Assembly: GCA_018389105.1 (NCBI GenBank)
Contig: JACATO010000604.1
Coordinates: 124,001-188,000, forward strand
Direction of reading: 5' to 3'
DNA: 64,000 nt
Source: Nautilus pompilius
Lineage: Eukaryota; Mollusca; Cephalopoda; Nautilida; Nautilidae
Shown: piece after piece, positions 35,201-49,000 of the stretch
Layout: each line of letters starts with the position of its first letter
How positions within the stretch are numbered: position 1 is the stretch's first letter
Notes under the pieces: model-generated
What the model was told of the DNA's origin: nothing
Databases searched by the model: none
Seen by the model: the letters and a program-made list of their open reading frames with translations, nothing else
Translations under genes and position numbers: made by a program

Positions 35201-38200
35201 TAACACCTGATCTGAGAAGAAAAGAGCCAGTAGGTATGGTAATGAATCCTAAAAAGGTGGAAGAAGATACCCAATAACAATTGATGTTAAACTGTCAAAA
35301 ACAAAAGTTCAAATATTTTTTAACATTAAAAAGGACAAATATTTTTAGAAAACCCATAAAACAAATAGAAATGAATTTAAATGTTTTAAAGCGATTAGTG
35401 GATTTCAAGAAACAATCCACTTTAGGGATTTTACTTATGTTCTAGAAGCTGGCTCAACTGTTTCTTAAATACTGAAGATCATTTCATGCATTCTTTTTAC
35501 TCTCCTCAGACATTATATATATATAAAGGTGTTAACCTGCTTGAAAATTATAGTTTGCTTGTATGCATTTTCTGTGACCATGCTGTTATCCTGTCCAAAC
35601 GGATAATAGCTAAGCATATGGCTATAAAAACTCACTTTTTACTATTTTATTTTATTTTTTTTCAAAGGCAACTTTAATTTCTAATCCCCATTCTATTTAT
35701 TTAATTTTTTTTTTCTTTTTTAAATTTCCATTGTAGGTTGAAACTTCTCAGAGCATGATTCGAATACTTGGCCTGTCAGCCACACTGCCCAATTATCTAG
35801 ATGTTGCACGCTTTCTACATGTCAACCCGCATCAAGGGCTGTTCTTCTTTGATGGCAGATTTCGGCCTGTCCCTCTTGGACAAACTTTTATTGGTAAATA
35901 ACTTCAGATAACCTTTTCTTTTTTTTTTTATGTTGTTGCTTTTAGATTTTTGGGCTTGACTTATCAAATACCAGCTAGCTTTATGCCACCTACAGCGAGA
36001 TGGGCTGCTGCCAATTGAAAAATAAATGCTGAATGTAGTAGAGATACTTATCTTTAGACAGGTGAGAATATAAGCAGGTGGAAACTTGTGTAGTCAGGAA
36101 CTGAGAGCTGAAGTTGCCTGAACGTGAACACCATGTGTGGTTTTTGAAAAGGGTAAAAGGTTGGAAGAAGGAAGAGAAAAATTACGATAATATTATTCAG
36201 ACATCCTTTCCAAGAAATAACATGATGTTGATGAAATTTTTTGGCTATTGTCTTATGAATTGATAGTGTTTTACATGGGTTCAGCAAGATCTGATGATGT
36301 CATGGGATGAGCAGAAAGTGCCACACCCTAATTTGTGGTGGTTTTGAACAGCATTAGCATTTGTTGCCGAGAACACGTGCAGATTTTTCTTGTTTCAAGT
36401 GGAAATGCTTACCTATTAAATAATATTTCAAACTTGTACCACAAAGCATGAAGATGCCAGCACTAGGACAGGCAGATAGAGAGACCACATCTTATGTTTA
36501 AGGCCTGTCTTAATGATGGGTTGCAGCTCATGTGGTGTACACATCACAAAAATACAGATTACCAGAGAATGGCCTGGCCAACAAATATGGCTGTGGCATC
36601 TATGGATTTAATACTCAACAGTGAATAACTGCATGAATGCATGACACATCATTGCATCCAATCAGTCATCAAAAGTCAGATCAGCCAGTACAGAGGGTTA
36701 TTTCTGATCAAATAGGATTGTTGCTTACAGGACCAGGTGTATGCTGAATGTTGCCAGTTGTTTTCTCAGAGATGAGTCACAATTCACTCCATCATTTGCT
36801 GGTGTCAGATTCTGGATAATCTCTGTTCAAATGAACTGTTTGCAGACTTGCACAATACTGCACAACAGATCTGGTGGTGGCAACATCATGCTCTTGTTTT
36901 CTGTGAACACTGTTTGAAATCAGCTTGTGGTTGTGAAACAGACTGATAGTTCAATGGTGCATGAACAGTCTTAAGCATTCAGTTTTCTTCCTCCTGCAGC
37001 AATGTTAACTGTGCCTGCCAACATGCAGTGAGACTTGTGCAAAGCAAAAGTGCGTCATTTTGAGTCCTTTATATCTTCTCATCTCAGCTGCTTACCTGGC
37101 ATCTGTCAGATTAATTTCATCAGTGTAACTTTGAACCCACACTCTATCACCAAGTTTTCATCATCATCAGCACTGCAGCAGGAATGGAATAATGCTTCTG
37201 TAGTCAGGATGTGGCAGTCTAAGCACCATAGCAAGAAGTAGGCCTTACTGGTTATACTACTATCTGTTATTGAATGTAGATGTCAAAGGATGAACTGTTA
37301 TTATGGATGTTATAACACTCAATCTCCACTTCTGCATATTTGCTAGTGCTTAGTATAATACCGTAGCAAGTAAGTTGGTTTACTTTGATCCTCTCATTAT
37401 TTAGATACCTGAACTTTGTTAAATGAATGTAGAGAAGGAAGTGTTAAAGGTTTCTGGTAAAAGGTGGGGACGAGTTGGCCTGAAAATTGAATTTTGATTA
37501 ATGTTGTTTCAATTCATTCTTGACGTACACAGATCAGTTTATTAGTGCATACAGTTACATGTATATAAGCATGGGGCATTTAGAGAATCTATACCTATTT
37601 TAAAAAATATAAAAAAAAGAGAATACATATTTTCACTAAACCTATCAATGAATTATTTTACTCTTATGTCCTCAATTACAGCTGTGAGTGTGGTAGGTAT
37701 TAAGATAAAGTTATCAATAACCTGTTACTTGAATCATTTGTACAATCATCTCATTATGAATGAGTATATCAGATAGAACCATAGCTGAAATCGAATTTGC
37801 CATCTGGAAACCATGTTTTGGAAGCATTAATTCAACATTACAATGTACTGTGGTAACTATTAGTAGATTTATTTGGAATTTTTCTTTTTAAGGAATAAAA
37901 AGTACCAACATACTGCAACAACTCCAAGACTTCAACACAGTTTGCTATGAAAAGGTGCTGGCCCAGGTGAAAAAGGGATACCAGGTGTGTGTGTGTGCTT
38001 GTTTCTAATATATATTTTAATAAAAAAGAAAGTTGTTTGGAGATATGGAAGAGTTATGACATAATTTTAATTTTAAATCTTTATTATATTTTTTAATAGG
38101 AAGGCTGTACGTTTGTGCATGTGCTTTGTGAGTAACTGACTACAGTTGTTTGTTTCTCTAGAATATTTTTTCAAAATATTTCTCTCAACTGCTGTTTAGA

Positions 38201-41200
38201 ATCGTGGTTCCCCCTTTTTTGTGCATCATCCAGCCTTCGTAAAATTTTAAAAGTTGACCCACTGGTTTTTACCTTTTGTGTTTGTAGTGCTTTGCTTTGC
38301 TTGATTTTTATTTTTTCTTGGTTTAATCTCTCTCTCTTGCAGGTGATGGTGTTTGTCCACGCTAGAAACGAAACGGTTCGCACGGCAACTGTGCTAAGGG
38401 AGATGGCGAAGAACAGTGGTCACATCAACTTTTTTTTGCCCAAGCAAAGCCCACGGTATGCTGAGGCTAGGAAAACTGTGAGTAGCACCAGCAGTATGTC
38501 GAGTGAGCTGCTTCTAGATGAAAACAAACTTTAGATACTCCTCAACCGTGCGTGGGTTGGTGCTGTAGCTTTTCCTCTCAAGAAGACCAGAAATAACTTT
38601 GTCAGGTTGTGTAGAGTGTTGTGGAAATCAGTTGGCTCTAACATCACTACCATTTCTACCCTCACTCCCAAAAGAGCTCAAGCATGCAAGTCAGTGGTGT
38701 CTGGAGTATTTGTATGAAGATATTTAAATCCTTATATGCATCTGATAACTTGTCATTATTAAATTGAGCATTGAACCAAAAACACACACATTAGTAGCGT
38801 TAAGAAGAGAATTGAAAATTATTAGTGTTGTATTATTTACAGAAACTAATGTCTCACCCACCACCCTATCATGTATGTTTGTTTGTTAGTTCAGTTACTA
38901 CTAATAATCTGATAGAGAAATATCCAAACTACACTGCTACTTTCAGTAGTGTCACATGTTAAGATAGTGGTGAGTTATCAAAAAGATATCGTACTAAAGT
39001 TTTTGAAGTTGACTGAGCAACACTTCATTTGAAAGGCTGTCAACAAAGTCACTGAAAAAAAAGGAAAGATAATGAGGTTATGTCTTCTGGCTCTGGGACA
39101 TCTTAGTAAACGGGGGATGAGAGAAGTTCCTTGGGATTACTTGTTAATGCAAGTACAGTACATAGAATAGATGAAGAAAAATGGCCGATTTAATTCTTTT
39201 TTTTTTTACATTTCAAGGATTTGGTCTTTGTAGCTTTTTTTCTTTTTTTTTTCGTTTGTTTCTGTTAGAGATCAAAACCTGTTTTTACCCCTTAACCTTC
39301 CAACCTCAACTTACCTGTCAGTCTGATCTACCATTGACTGAACTGTGTTTGAAAAGGACAAATTTAAAAACACCTATGCCAAATTAAGTCTTGGGTGGTT
39401 AAAATCTGAAAAGAAAAATTACATAATGAATTCAGATTCTTCTAGCAGGTAAACAACATTAATGTTTTTGTGCATGGAAAATATTTCACAGGTGTGACTT
39501 GTACCATGTATCTAGTCATCACAAGTCGGATGGCCTATTACAAGCTGCTATGGCAATGATGAGACATTAAATGTTGATTATTATGGGCCAAAAAATAATA
39601 GAAGTAAATGGTATTTCTAATTATAGAAGAAAATGACCAGTTCACTAAAGCACTTTTCTAGCTCATTTCCATTAAAGCTCATCAGATTTCTTTAATTTGC
39701 TTTTTTCCACTGTTTTAATCTTTTTCTGTATCCATTTAAAATCTGGAAATCATTCACTTTTTCTCCATGCTTTCGTCTAATTCATTTTAAAATTTTTATA
39801 TTTAAAGACTTTGTCATCTAGAAACAAACAGTTACAAGAGTTGTTCCCGGATGGGTTCAGCATCCATCATGCAGGGATGCTGAGACAGGACAGGAATCTT
39901 GTGGAGAAGTATTTTGCTGAAGGCCTTGTCAAGGTGCTGGTGTGCACAGCCACACTTGCCTGGGGAGTTAACCTGCCAGCCCATGCTGTGATAATTAAGG
40001 TCAGTAACGATCTCTAGAACCCCTCCTCTTCCTCTGTTGTGTATTAAGTACCATCAATGTGGGGGCCTCACTTCCAACAGAGATGTGCCCTCATCTGCTT
40101 CTTTTTTAGAGCCAAATTTTTAATTTATCTCTATTTTTCCTCCCCCACCACAGGGAACACAAATCTATGATGCCAAACGTGGCTCATTTGTGGACCTGGG
40201 AATCCTGGATGTGCTGCAGATTTTTGGTCGTGCTGGCCGCCCACAGTATGACACATTTGGTCATGGTACAATCATCACCACCCACAAGATGCTGTCCCAT
40301 TATCTGTCTCTGATGACTCGGCAGAATCCTATAGAAAGCCAGTTCATAGCAGCTTGACCGACAATCTGAATGCTGAGGTGAGTTGTCTGTAAAGTACAAG
40401 TTCTTGGGCTCAGCAAGATGAAATCGATCTGCAGCTTCTATTGTCACTACTAGTGTTAGCAATCTTAATGTTTTTTTTCTTCTTTCTTTCACCTGTTATA
40501 AAAGAAGCAATGTAGACTTTACTAAGAGGCTTATGCCCATTTCTGTTACTTCAGATTGCCCTAGGCACAGTGACCAATGTTGAAGAGGCAGTGAAATGGT
40601 TGAGCTATACTTACCTGTTTGTCCGTATGAGGTTTAACCCTTTGGTCTATGGTATTTCATATGATATGGTCCAGGTAAGCTCTTTATGTATGTGAAAAAA
40701 GAAAATGTTTAGAAAACTGAAACTTTTTATTTACAAAAAAAAAAAAACAATTTAGCTATCACTTTTGTTCTCCTCTGATAGATTTTATTTGAAGTCGCCT
40801 ATTAGTGTTCAAATATTTTGAATTGTATTGTGGATAATCAGTTCACCGGATCCTTATGATTCACTTAGATCAGGTTAACCCATCATGTGCTGTATGTTGC
40901 ATAATACTGATAGGTATCACTTGAATTATTATCATGCTTTGGAATTTTCAGTTTTCTAAATGCTTCTGTTTTGAGGTTGTACAGTTTCTCATTAATTCAG
41001 TTTTTGGACTAATTATCCAGTGTACATGAACTTACAGAAAAGAAGCCTGATGCATTGTGCTGGTTATATTTAAGAACCAAAAGATTATTTTATCTATTGA
41101 GGTTACAGAATTAATCTTGGCTTTTGTCATTACTGGTATCAGACACACATTTTAGAATTGATTCTTAGACTTTTGAGGAGGAACTATTGGAGTTTTTTTG

Positions 41201-43049
41201 TTTGTATGCATGAGACAGCCAAAACCCTGTTTTTATGCAGTGGGTTTACTGTTTTAGATACTAGTTTTGTTTAATGGCTGCAGCTGCTGGTTGGTTGGTT
41301 GGTTGGTTCCTCAACTATTTTTTCCCCAACCTTTATAACTTGCAGAGACATTAGACACATAAAATTAGGTACCGCGTAGATTGGTGGTGGTGTTTCTTTA
41401 TCCTTTTCCTTTAACAGAAAAACCTAAATATTTTCTCTGGGGATTTGGCTTATACAAAAAAAAAAAAGTTGATGTAGTTCAGAGAAACATGAATAAAGCA
41501 AAAAAAATATTTTTTTTGTTTGTTTGTTTTTTCCACAGGTCTTTATCATATTTGTGGCAAAGTTTTTTTTTTAACTATATGAGTTTATTCTATGAAAGCT
41601 GTGTGGTGCAGTTTTTATTCCTTTCTGAAACAGGAGAGGTCTTGGAGGAAACATGTATAGCCAGCTGGTGATGATGAGCAAGAGGACCATTACTTGGGAG
41701 GTATGCCAGACCTGAACCCAACTGGGGATTGAACTCTAGCCCTCAACTTTGGCAGCCCCTCTGCATTACCTTGATGAATGTGTGCTTTTCTTTCTGGAAG
41801 CTACTTATAGGCTTGGACCAGGATTTGTACAGCAGATTATTGTGGTACTAAAGCTTTTGGAATTCAAGATCACTGGGTACCTTTTTATGGAGTGCACTTC
41901 ACAGATGAAACATTTAATTCTGTCATCTTTTATTTCCTTTTTTTTAAAATTTAAAAAAAATTTTTTAGAGATGCTGATGAGAGAATTGCAAAAGCAATTT
42001 GTTTTTTTAAGAACGTTTGCTTGGAATAACTATTCTGCTTGCTTCTAGGATGATCCCAATCTGTATCTCCATCGGAGAAAACTCATCTTTGATGCAAGTC
42101 GAAAACTGGATAAAGCAAAAATGATGAGATTCAATGAGAGTACAGAATATTTTGTTTCCACGGATCTTGGACGCATTGCCAGTCATTTCTACATAAAGTA
42201 TGCTACAGTGGAGGTAAGACTGAAGACAGCTGACTTATTTGCTGTTTGTTACCTGCTGTTCCAGACATTACATAGCACTGACACTTAGGCATCAGATCTC
42301 TAAAGATGCATAATTTCTCAACTCTACAAATAGATCATGTGTTTTTAATGACTGTTCCTCTTAGAAGTATAGCACATTCTGTCTAACGATCTCAGCCAAA
42401 GAGACAGACTATTGTCTAACTGTGGTTTATTTCAGCTGAATAACACTTTAATTTAATAATTGGACATTTTGATTGGTAGCATAACATATAATTAAAAACT
42501 GTACACACTTTATTAGATTAAAACAAACCACAGAATTCTCTTGTATGCTGGGTAAACCAAGTGAAAATTTAAATGTCTGCTTGGTACTACTGTAGTCCAA
42601 TTTATACTGTTTTGTGTTGTAGTTACGTAAACCGTACTTTACTACAAACTTGTCATCATTCACATTCTTTTAGGTGGTGAATGAAAACTTTGGCCCTCAC
42701 CTCTCAGAGTACAATGTATTAGATATTGTGTCCAAGGCCCAGGAGTTTGAACAGATCAAGGTAGATGTGCTTTAATAATTTTACAGTGACCGCCATTAGA
42801 TAAGAAGCCTGTGATGTGCAGTTTACTGCTCAGGGTTAGGAATTTCAGCAAGTCAGTGTGTAATGACTGAACACCGTTTTTGTGCAAAAAGTAAATTTGG
42901 AGAAAGATGAGCTGCTTGAGTACACTGCATAACTGCCAAATGCACTGTGTTACATGAAGTTTTTTCATATCATATTAGCTTTCTCTGTTTTTTGTGGTAA
43001 AAGATGTCTAAAATTTGGTGCATTAGTTTTTAACCTCGTGCACACGCGT

Positions 43050-43086
<37 letters not shown>

Positions 43087-46000
43087 CTCTCTCTCTCTCA
43101 ACACAGGCAGGCAGTTGTAAGGGGGTGATTACAAGAGTCTGCAAGGACACAATTCATTTGTATTATCTTTTCATTGGGTTCCTGACTGAACAAAAACCTC
43201 CAGTAATGATGCATTATGTTTCCAGAAGTAGATGAATCAGTGACAGAACAATTTGCTAATGTCTTGCAGAATGAGATATCTGTTGTCTGCTTACTGTGGT
43301 CAGATCTTCTTTAATGCAACTTGGCAAGACAAAGTTGGTTTTCGAAAGTGTCATTGAGGATGGCATATCATTTTTTTATGAATCTGGGTTTAACGTGACT
43401 TTGGTGAATGGATGCACCTGGCCCGGCTACCATTAATTTCAGATTCCATTGACGGCTTGTGACTACAATTGGCAACATGAGAGTGGCATGGACAATGTTT
43501 TGTGGTCTGTGTTGTCCTCAATAAGGAATGGGGACCAAGGAGGAGGTTCTTTCAGTATGACACAATAAATACTCCTACTCAGCCAGGGAGAAGTAGGGCT
43601 TTTTGAATGAACACACCATCTAAGTTTTTAAATTTTTTTTTTTTTTGTTTTTTGGATATAGCTCAGTATATTTTTTTTCTAAAACAACAGAAGAAAAGAA
43701 GTAATCAGGATGAAGCATGTTGCATATATGAACCAAGACATGGCTTTGAAATGAAAATCCTTTGTTTAGCAAAGCTGCAGGTGTATGGAAAAAATGTTTA
43801 TTATTATTTTATTTTAGTTTTTATTGAAATGTATTATTTTCATACTTTTGTCTTAAAAAAAAAACATGACATCAAGAAATCCTGTGCTAATTTAGTTCAT
43901 TTGTGTCTTTGGTTATTTTTTGTAGCTAAGACCATAAGTATGAATAGATCAAGACATTCTTTTTAAAAAAATTTTCAAGGTTCGAAAAGATGAACTTGAT
44001 GAGCTGGAGCACCATCTCTTGGAAAACTGCACAATGCCAGCTTCTCTTGGTCCAGAGAACTCTGCAGGAAAGGTGAACGTGCTTTTGCAGTCATACATCT
44101 CTCGTGCTACTGTGGATAGCTTCTCCTTGGTGTCTGACCAAGCCTATGTTGCTCAGGTAAGAATCTTTTCCATTCATCTCTGATGCTTCCAGCATTTGTT
44201 GTCTTTCTGTTCCAGATTGCAGGGATGCATTTTTTGACAGTATTGCTCCTTAAAAATTCAAGTTCTGTGACAGCAGTTGCATGTGTGTCCACCATAACAC
44301 CTTCAATGTTTCAGTAGGCATGATGCTGAGCCAGACATTGGTCGAAACTTGTCTGTACAGTGCTTTGAATTTTGTAGGCTGTCAGTCAGTTGCATCACCT
44401 GTGCAATAATTTAGCAAACTCAAGCTCATCAAAAACTTGCATAACACAATGACTCAGGACAGATTAAATGGCTTTGAGTACTGAAAGTGAATTGGCATAA
44501 TTTGGTTTTACCTAAAATACTACTTTATATAGGTTGAGTTTTAAGCTCTGTCCAAACACTTTTTTTTTTTTTTTCAGAAGCTCAGATTTAAAACAGATTA
44601 ATTATGTCAATTGAAAACTTGAATCCACTAGTTTACAATGATATTAAAATTGATAAATTTGCCTTTGGCTTTGATACAATCCTAGGCAAAGGAAGTCATC
44701 AAAAGCATTTCAGAGCTTGAGGGATTTTGTCTCATTGTTTACACAATGATTGTTTAAGCACTTTGACATTTTTGTGGGGCTTTGAACAAGCATTCTTTCC
44801 AAAATCTCCCAAATGGAAAAATCCAACGGATTCAGATAGGAGCAACAATGATGTCCCAATTGTCCTTGCCTGTCAAGTGTAGAAAATTATAGCACAATCA
44901 CATCTGCGTTGTTTAGGTTATGTAAGCAGTGCTCCTTATCCTGTTGAAATGTCTTCACATGACCCGCTAAAATATCATTTTATAGATTTTGGTATTTATT
45001 TTCATATCATGAAAGACAAAAACTAATGGGGTTTATCTCTCAGCATTGATGATGGCCAAGATCACCACAGAAGGTGCTGCTTGCATTTGATATGGTTTTT
45101 TGGTCTCAATGGATAAAGGAAGATCTGATAGACAAAGTTTGGCTGTTTTGGATGTTGGATGAATGTTAGTGTGTGAAAAATTGCTCATCTGAAAATAGGA
45201 TGCATAAATGATTGCTGTTTGTGTACCAGGGCTTGAGTTGATGATAACAATCCAGCTGCTTTTGATTTGATTGTACTGTTGGGAAGTAGTCTTTCCAGAA
45301 TTTATCAGATTAGAATTGGAGGTTTCTTCTAACCACTTAGCATACCATCAATTTGCTGACCTTGAACTTCATGGTCATTTTTTTCCTGGAGCTGGTTTTG
45401 GAAAATCTGACAGGCTATGACTTTTAGAAATTTCTTTGTTGAGATAGTAATTGGTTGGCTCAGCCCTGGTCTGTTTTTGATAGAGGGGGTTCTGACTGGT
45501 GTATTAATAGTATATGAGATGAAGTTTCTCTGGTAGTTTTCATTCTTGAACGGATTAAAGATTTTGCTTTGTCTTCACAGATCTAAATGCCATCACAGCA
45601 CAAAAGCTGTTCCATCTTGCATAATTTTAAGGCAAAATATGGCATGTATATTCTTACAGTAGACAGTTAGGCTTTTCACTCAATGCAAATTAAAAACAAT
45701 ATTGGCCAATTAACACTCACAAAATTAGTTTTAAAAGTTTTGGAGAACTTAACATGCATCCTGGTGTATGACCTTCTTTGGTAAGAATGAGAAAGCAAAT
45801 CATAATTAGTGGCACATTCCCATTGTTAGTTTGGCAAACCCACATCTGAACCAACAAGTAAATATATCTGGTTTGGGATGATTGAATTTTGTTGAAAACT
45901 TTGAAGAAATGGAAAGAATTATTCTAATTATTTTTCTTTAGATTGTGTTCTTTTGTGAAAATTGGTTTGTTATGTTCATTTGTTGGATCTGTGTATGTGT

Positions 46001-49000
46001 TTATATTTGCAGTCAAAAATATCTTTTTTTTAAAAAATTCCTCTGCAGAATGCTGCACGTATTATTCGTGCTCTGTTTGAAATTGCTCTACGGAATGGTT
46101 GGCCAACGATGGCGAGTCGTGTGCTGACCCTGAGCAAGACAGTCGACAAGCGTCTCTGGTGGTTTATGAACCCACTTCGTCAATTCCCCAATCTGTCAAA
46201 TGAGATCCTGAACAAGATGGAGAAGAAGAATCTAACCTTGGAAAAGATGAGAGAAATACCATCACAGGAAATTGGTAAGCAAGGGATTTTTGCCTGACAT
46301 TGCATCACCCACCCCATAGCTCAACTAAATGCCTTTCCGCCTTCCCTTCATTTCTTTCTTTCTGCTTAGCCCAGATATTTTTTATTGCGCTTAGTAATTA
46401 CACTTCATTTAACAGCAGTGAAGAGTTATATTTCGAAACCAATTTTATTACTGTGGACTGTCAGAAATATTAGGTGGATATTCTGTTTATCCCACTAGAA
46501 GTTTCAAAGATGTACAATCAGGTTATTGTATTGTAGAGCCTTGTTACATGACATCAGATTTCTCTCTTCTCCCTGCTCTCTCTCGCTTTTTCTAGACCTC
46601 AATTTATGCAAAGTCTTAATTTTTGCTCAGATTTATAAAGTTATTTAGCCCTACCATTTTACACTAACACTCTAACAGTCATAAATAAGCCACTGATTAA
46701 GAGAAAAGGATTCACCGAAGTCCAAAACAGATTTATGAAACAAATTAGCTTAAAGAAAAGTAACATTGTTCAGAGCAAACTGATAAGCTGTATGGCTGAC
46801 AAATTTAAAATTACCTGTATAGCAGAAAATACAGTTTAATGCCATGATCTCATTTTGCTGAGCAACCTGACAATGTCATGTTGTTTTTACAGTTTGTCAG
46901 CAGTAAGTGGCCTGCCACTGTCGATTATCATCACAGAGGATATACAAAAATGTTGAGATTTTTTTGTAAAATCTGCTAAACAAGATCTTGAGCTACTTCA
47001 TAAGGTTCATTATTGTTTTATCACTTTTAAAGAAAAATGACAGGCCTATTAATCAGTTATAAAACTATCAACTACCCAACTTTCAGTAATTTTGTTCCAC
47101 ATCCCAAACAGATTTAATCTAATGAAAATCTGTTTGTGTCATGACTGTTTTTTTCCACATTCGAAGATCATTTAAAGATTTTAATTGGTTTGTATTTGTA
47201 TGCAGGTATATATATATATTTAACTTCATACTGTTTTGTCTCTCATCATGTATTATTACTTTTATCTAATATTTGCTTTGGTTTTGTTTCAGGTTACATG
47301 ATAAATCATTTGAGGATGGGACCGACAATCAAGCGGTTTGTTCATCAACTGCCCTATCTGGAATTGGATGCCTCCATTCAGCCAATCACTCGCACTGTCC
47401 TCAGAGTTAGGTTGACCATTTCTGCAGAATTCACCTGGGATGACAAGGTATGCCACAACTACTCATTAGCAATCATTTAATATTTCCACATCTCAAATAT
47501 CAGAATGTTTTGTATGCTTATCCATTGTCATCTGATGGTAATGATGACACCTAATGTTGTTTTCTTAGTGTTTTGAGTTATTGGCCAAATGAGAGAGTGG
47601 AAAAATCCAGGATATTTAAACATCTGTATGAAACAGAACATTAGTGGCGTTCTACTATTTACGAAAAGTTGACAGCTAGCTCAGACATCTCCCATCATCT
47701 TATTAATAGATACTTGAACTAACTAATGAACATATGTTTTGGAAATATCTCTTGGACCATCTTGGTGTGCAGTGATAAGTTACTGTATCAATTTCTATTT
47801 ATTTTGGATTGTACTTGTGGCTTGTGCTGGTCTTGAAGTCACAACCTGTTGGTTGTAAGTGTTGTTTTTTTTACCAGCATTTCAGCCCACTACGTCACTC
47901 GACTTTATCTATTGTCTGGGTCTTGTCTCCCATTTCTTTAGTTTTAGATCTGTTCATGTACTTTAACTTACCCATGAGTTTGGGGAGAGGAACAGTGGCA
48001 TTCATTTCTCTGCTATTTGCAATTGTCCACTCAGATAAAATTATTTACTCTTCATTTTTTTTTACAGTTTATGTTCTGCAGTTAGTGTTAACTTTACTAG
48101 TTACATGCATTTATCAGAAATGATTTTTCTCTTTTTTTGTAGAATTTGTTTATTGGATAAATAAAACCTTAAAAGCAACATTTAAATCTGTTAATAAAAC
48201 ACTTCATTTACTTCAAAACTAGAAAAATGTTCTAATATCTTACCTATATAAATTCTGAAGCAATTCTAGTAAATTTACAGTTCTTCATACTCCTTAAACA
48301 TGCATGGAGGATGCTACAACGATCACAGATATGCATGGCATTTAATTGTCATAGTTGTGCACTGTGCTCTATGGGTTCTGATACCACTACTTTTCCTACT
48401 CTCACTTCAAAAGTGCTAGAAAAAAAACCCAAATTTGTCAACTTTTGAAGTTTCCATAACAAAATATTTCATTAGTTATTCCATATGTGCATCTGATTAT
48501 TTGGGATTCAAAATTCTACTCCTAAAACCAAATCATAAATGGAAGTTAGCTTCTTGGGCCCTTCCCATTACCTTATTACTGCTAATGCAACTAAGTAACA
48601 CACCTGTGCTTTGGAAATATTTTCTGCTGCCATCATCAGAACTTGGTAATGAAGGACTGTTTCATTGTGTGGAGTTGTTATTTTTGAAATCAATGTTTAT
48701 GTTTTTGGATTGTTCACAAGACTCTAGCTGACCTAAAACCTGTAATCTGTTGGCCACTAATTTTCTGGATGTTATAATTTGACTAATCCTTTAGTCTACT
48801 GGAGCAGTGTAGCTGCATTATTACTAATGTTGACTGCTGCTATCATTCAGCTATAACAAAGCAATAATACATGTTAAAGTCAGTATGGACTTTAGTAGTG
48901 TCCCTTTAATAACAGGAATTACCTATTGATTTGATTTTGATTGTCTTTATGCTTGTTAGTGATTATTCAGTTATTCAGCACATTTTTGTCTCCCTCTCCA

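Noticed and set aside
40355-40357. True C-terminal stop of ASCC3
   Set aside because: Downstream exons continue the same protein in phase with strong family similarity, so the stop reflects a one-base gap.
43200-43600. Possible transposon fragment
   Set aside because: Sequence looks slightly coding-like but no motif of any transposase or reverse transcriptase could be read.
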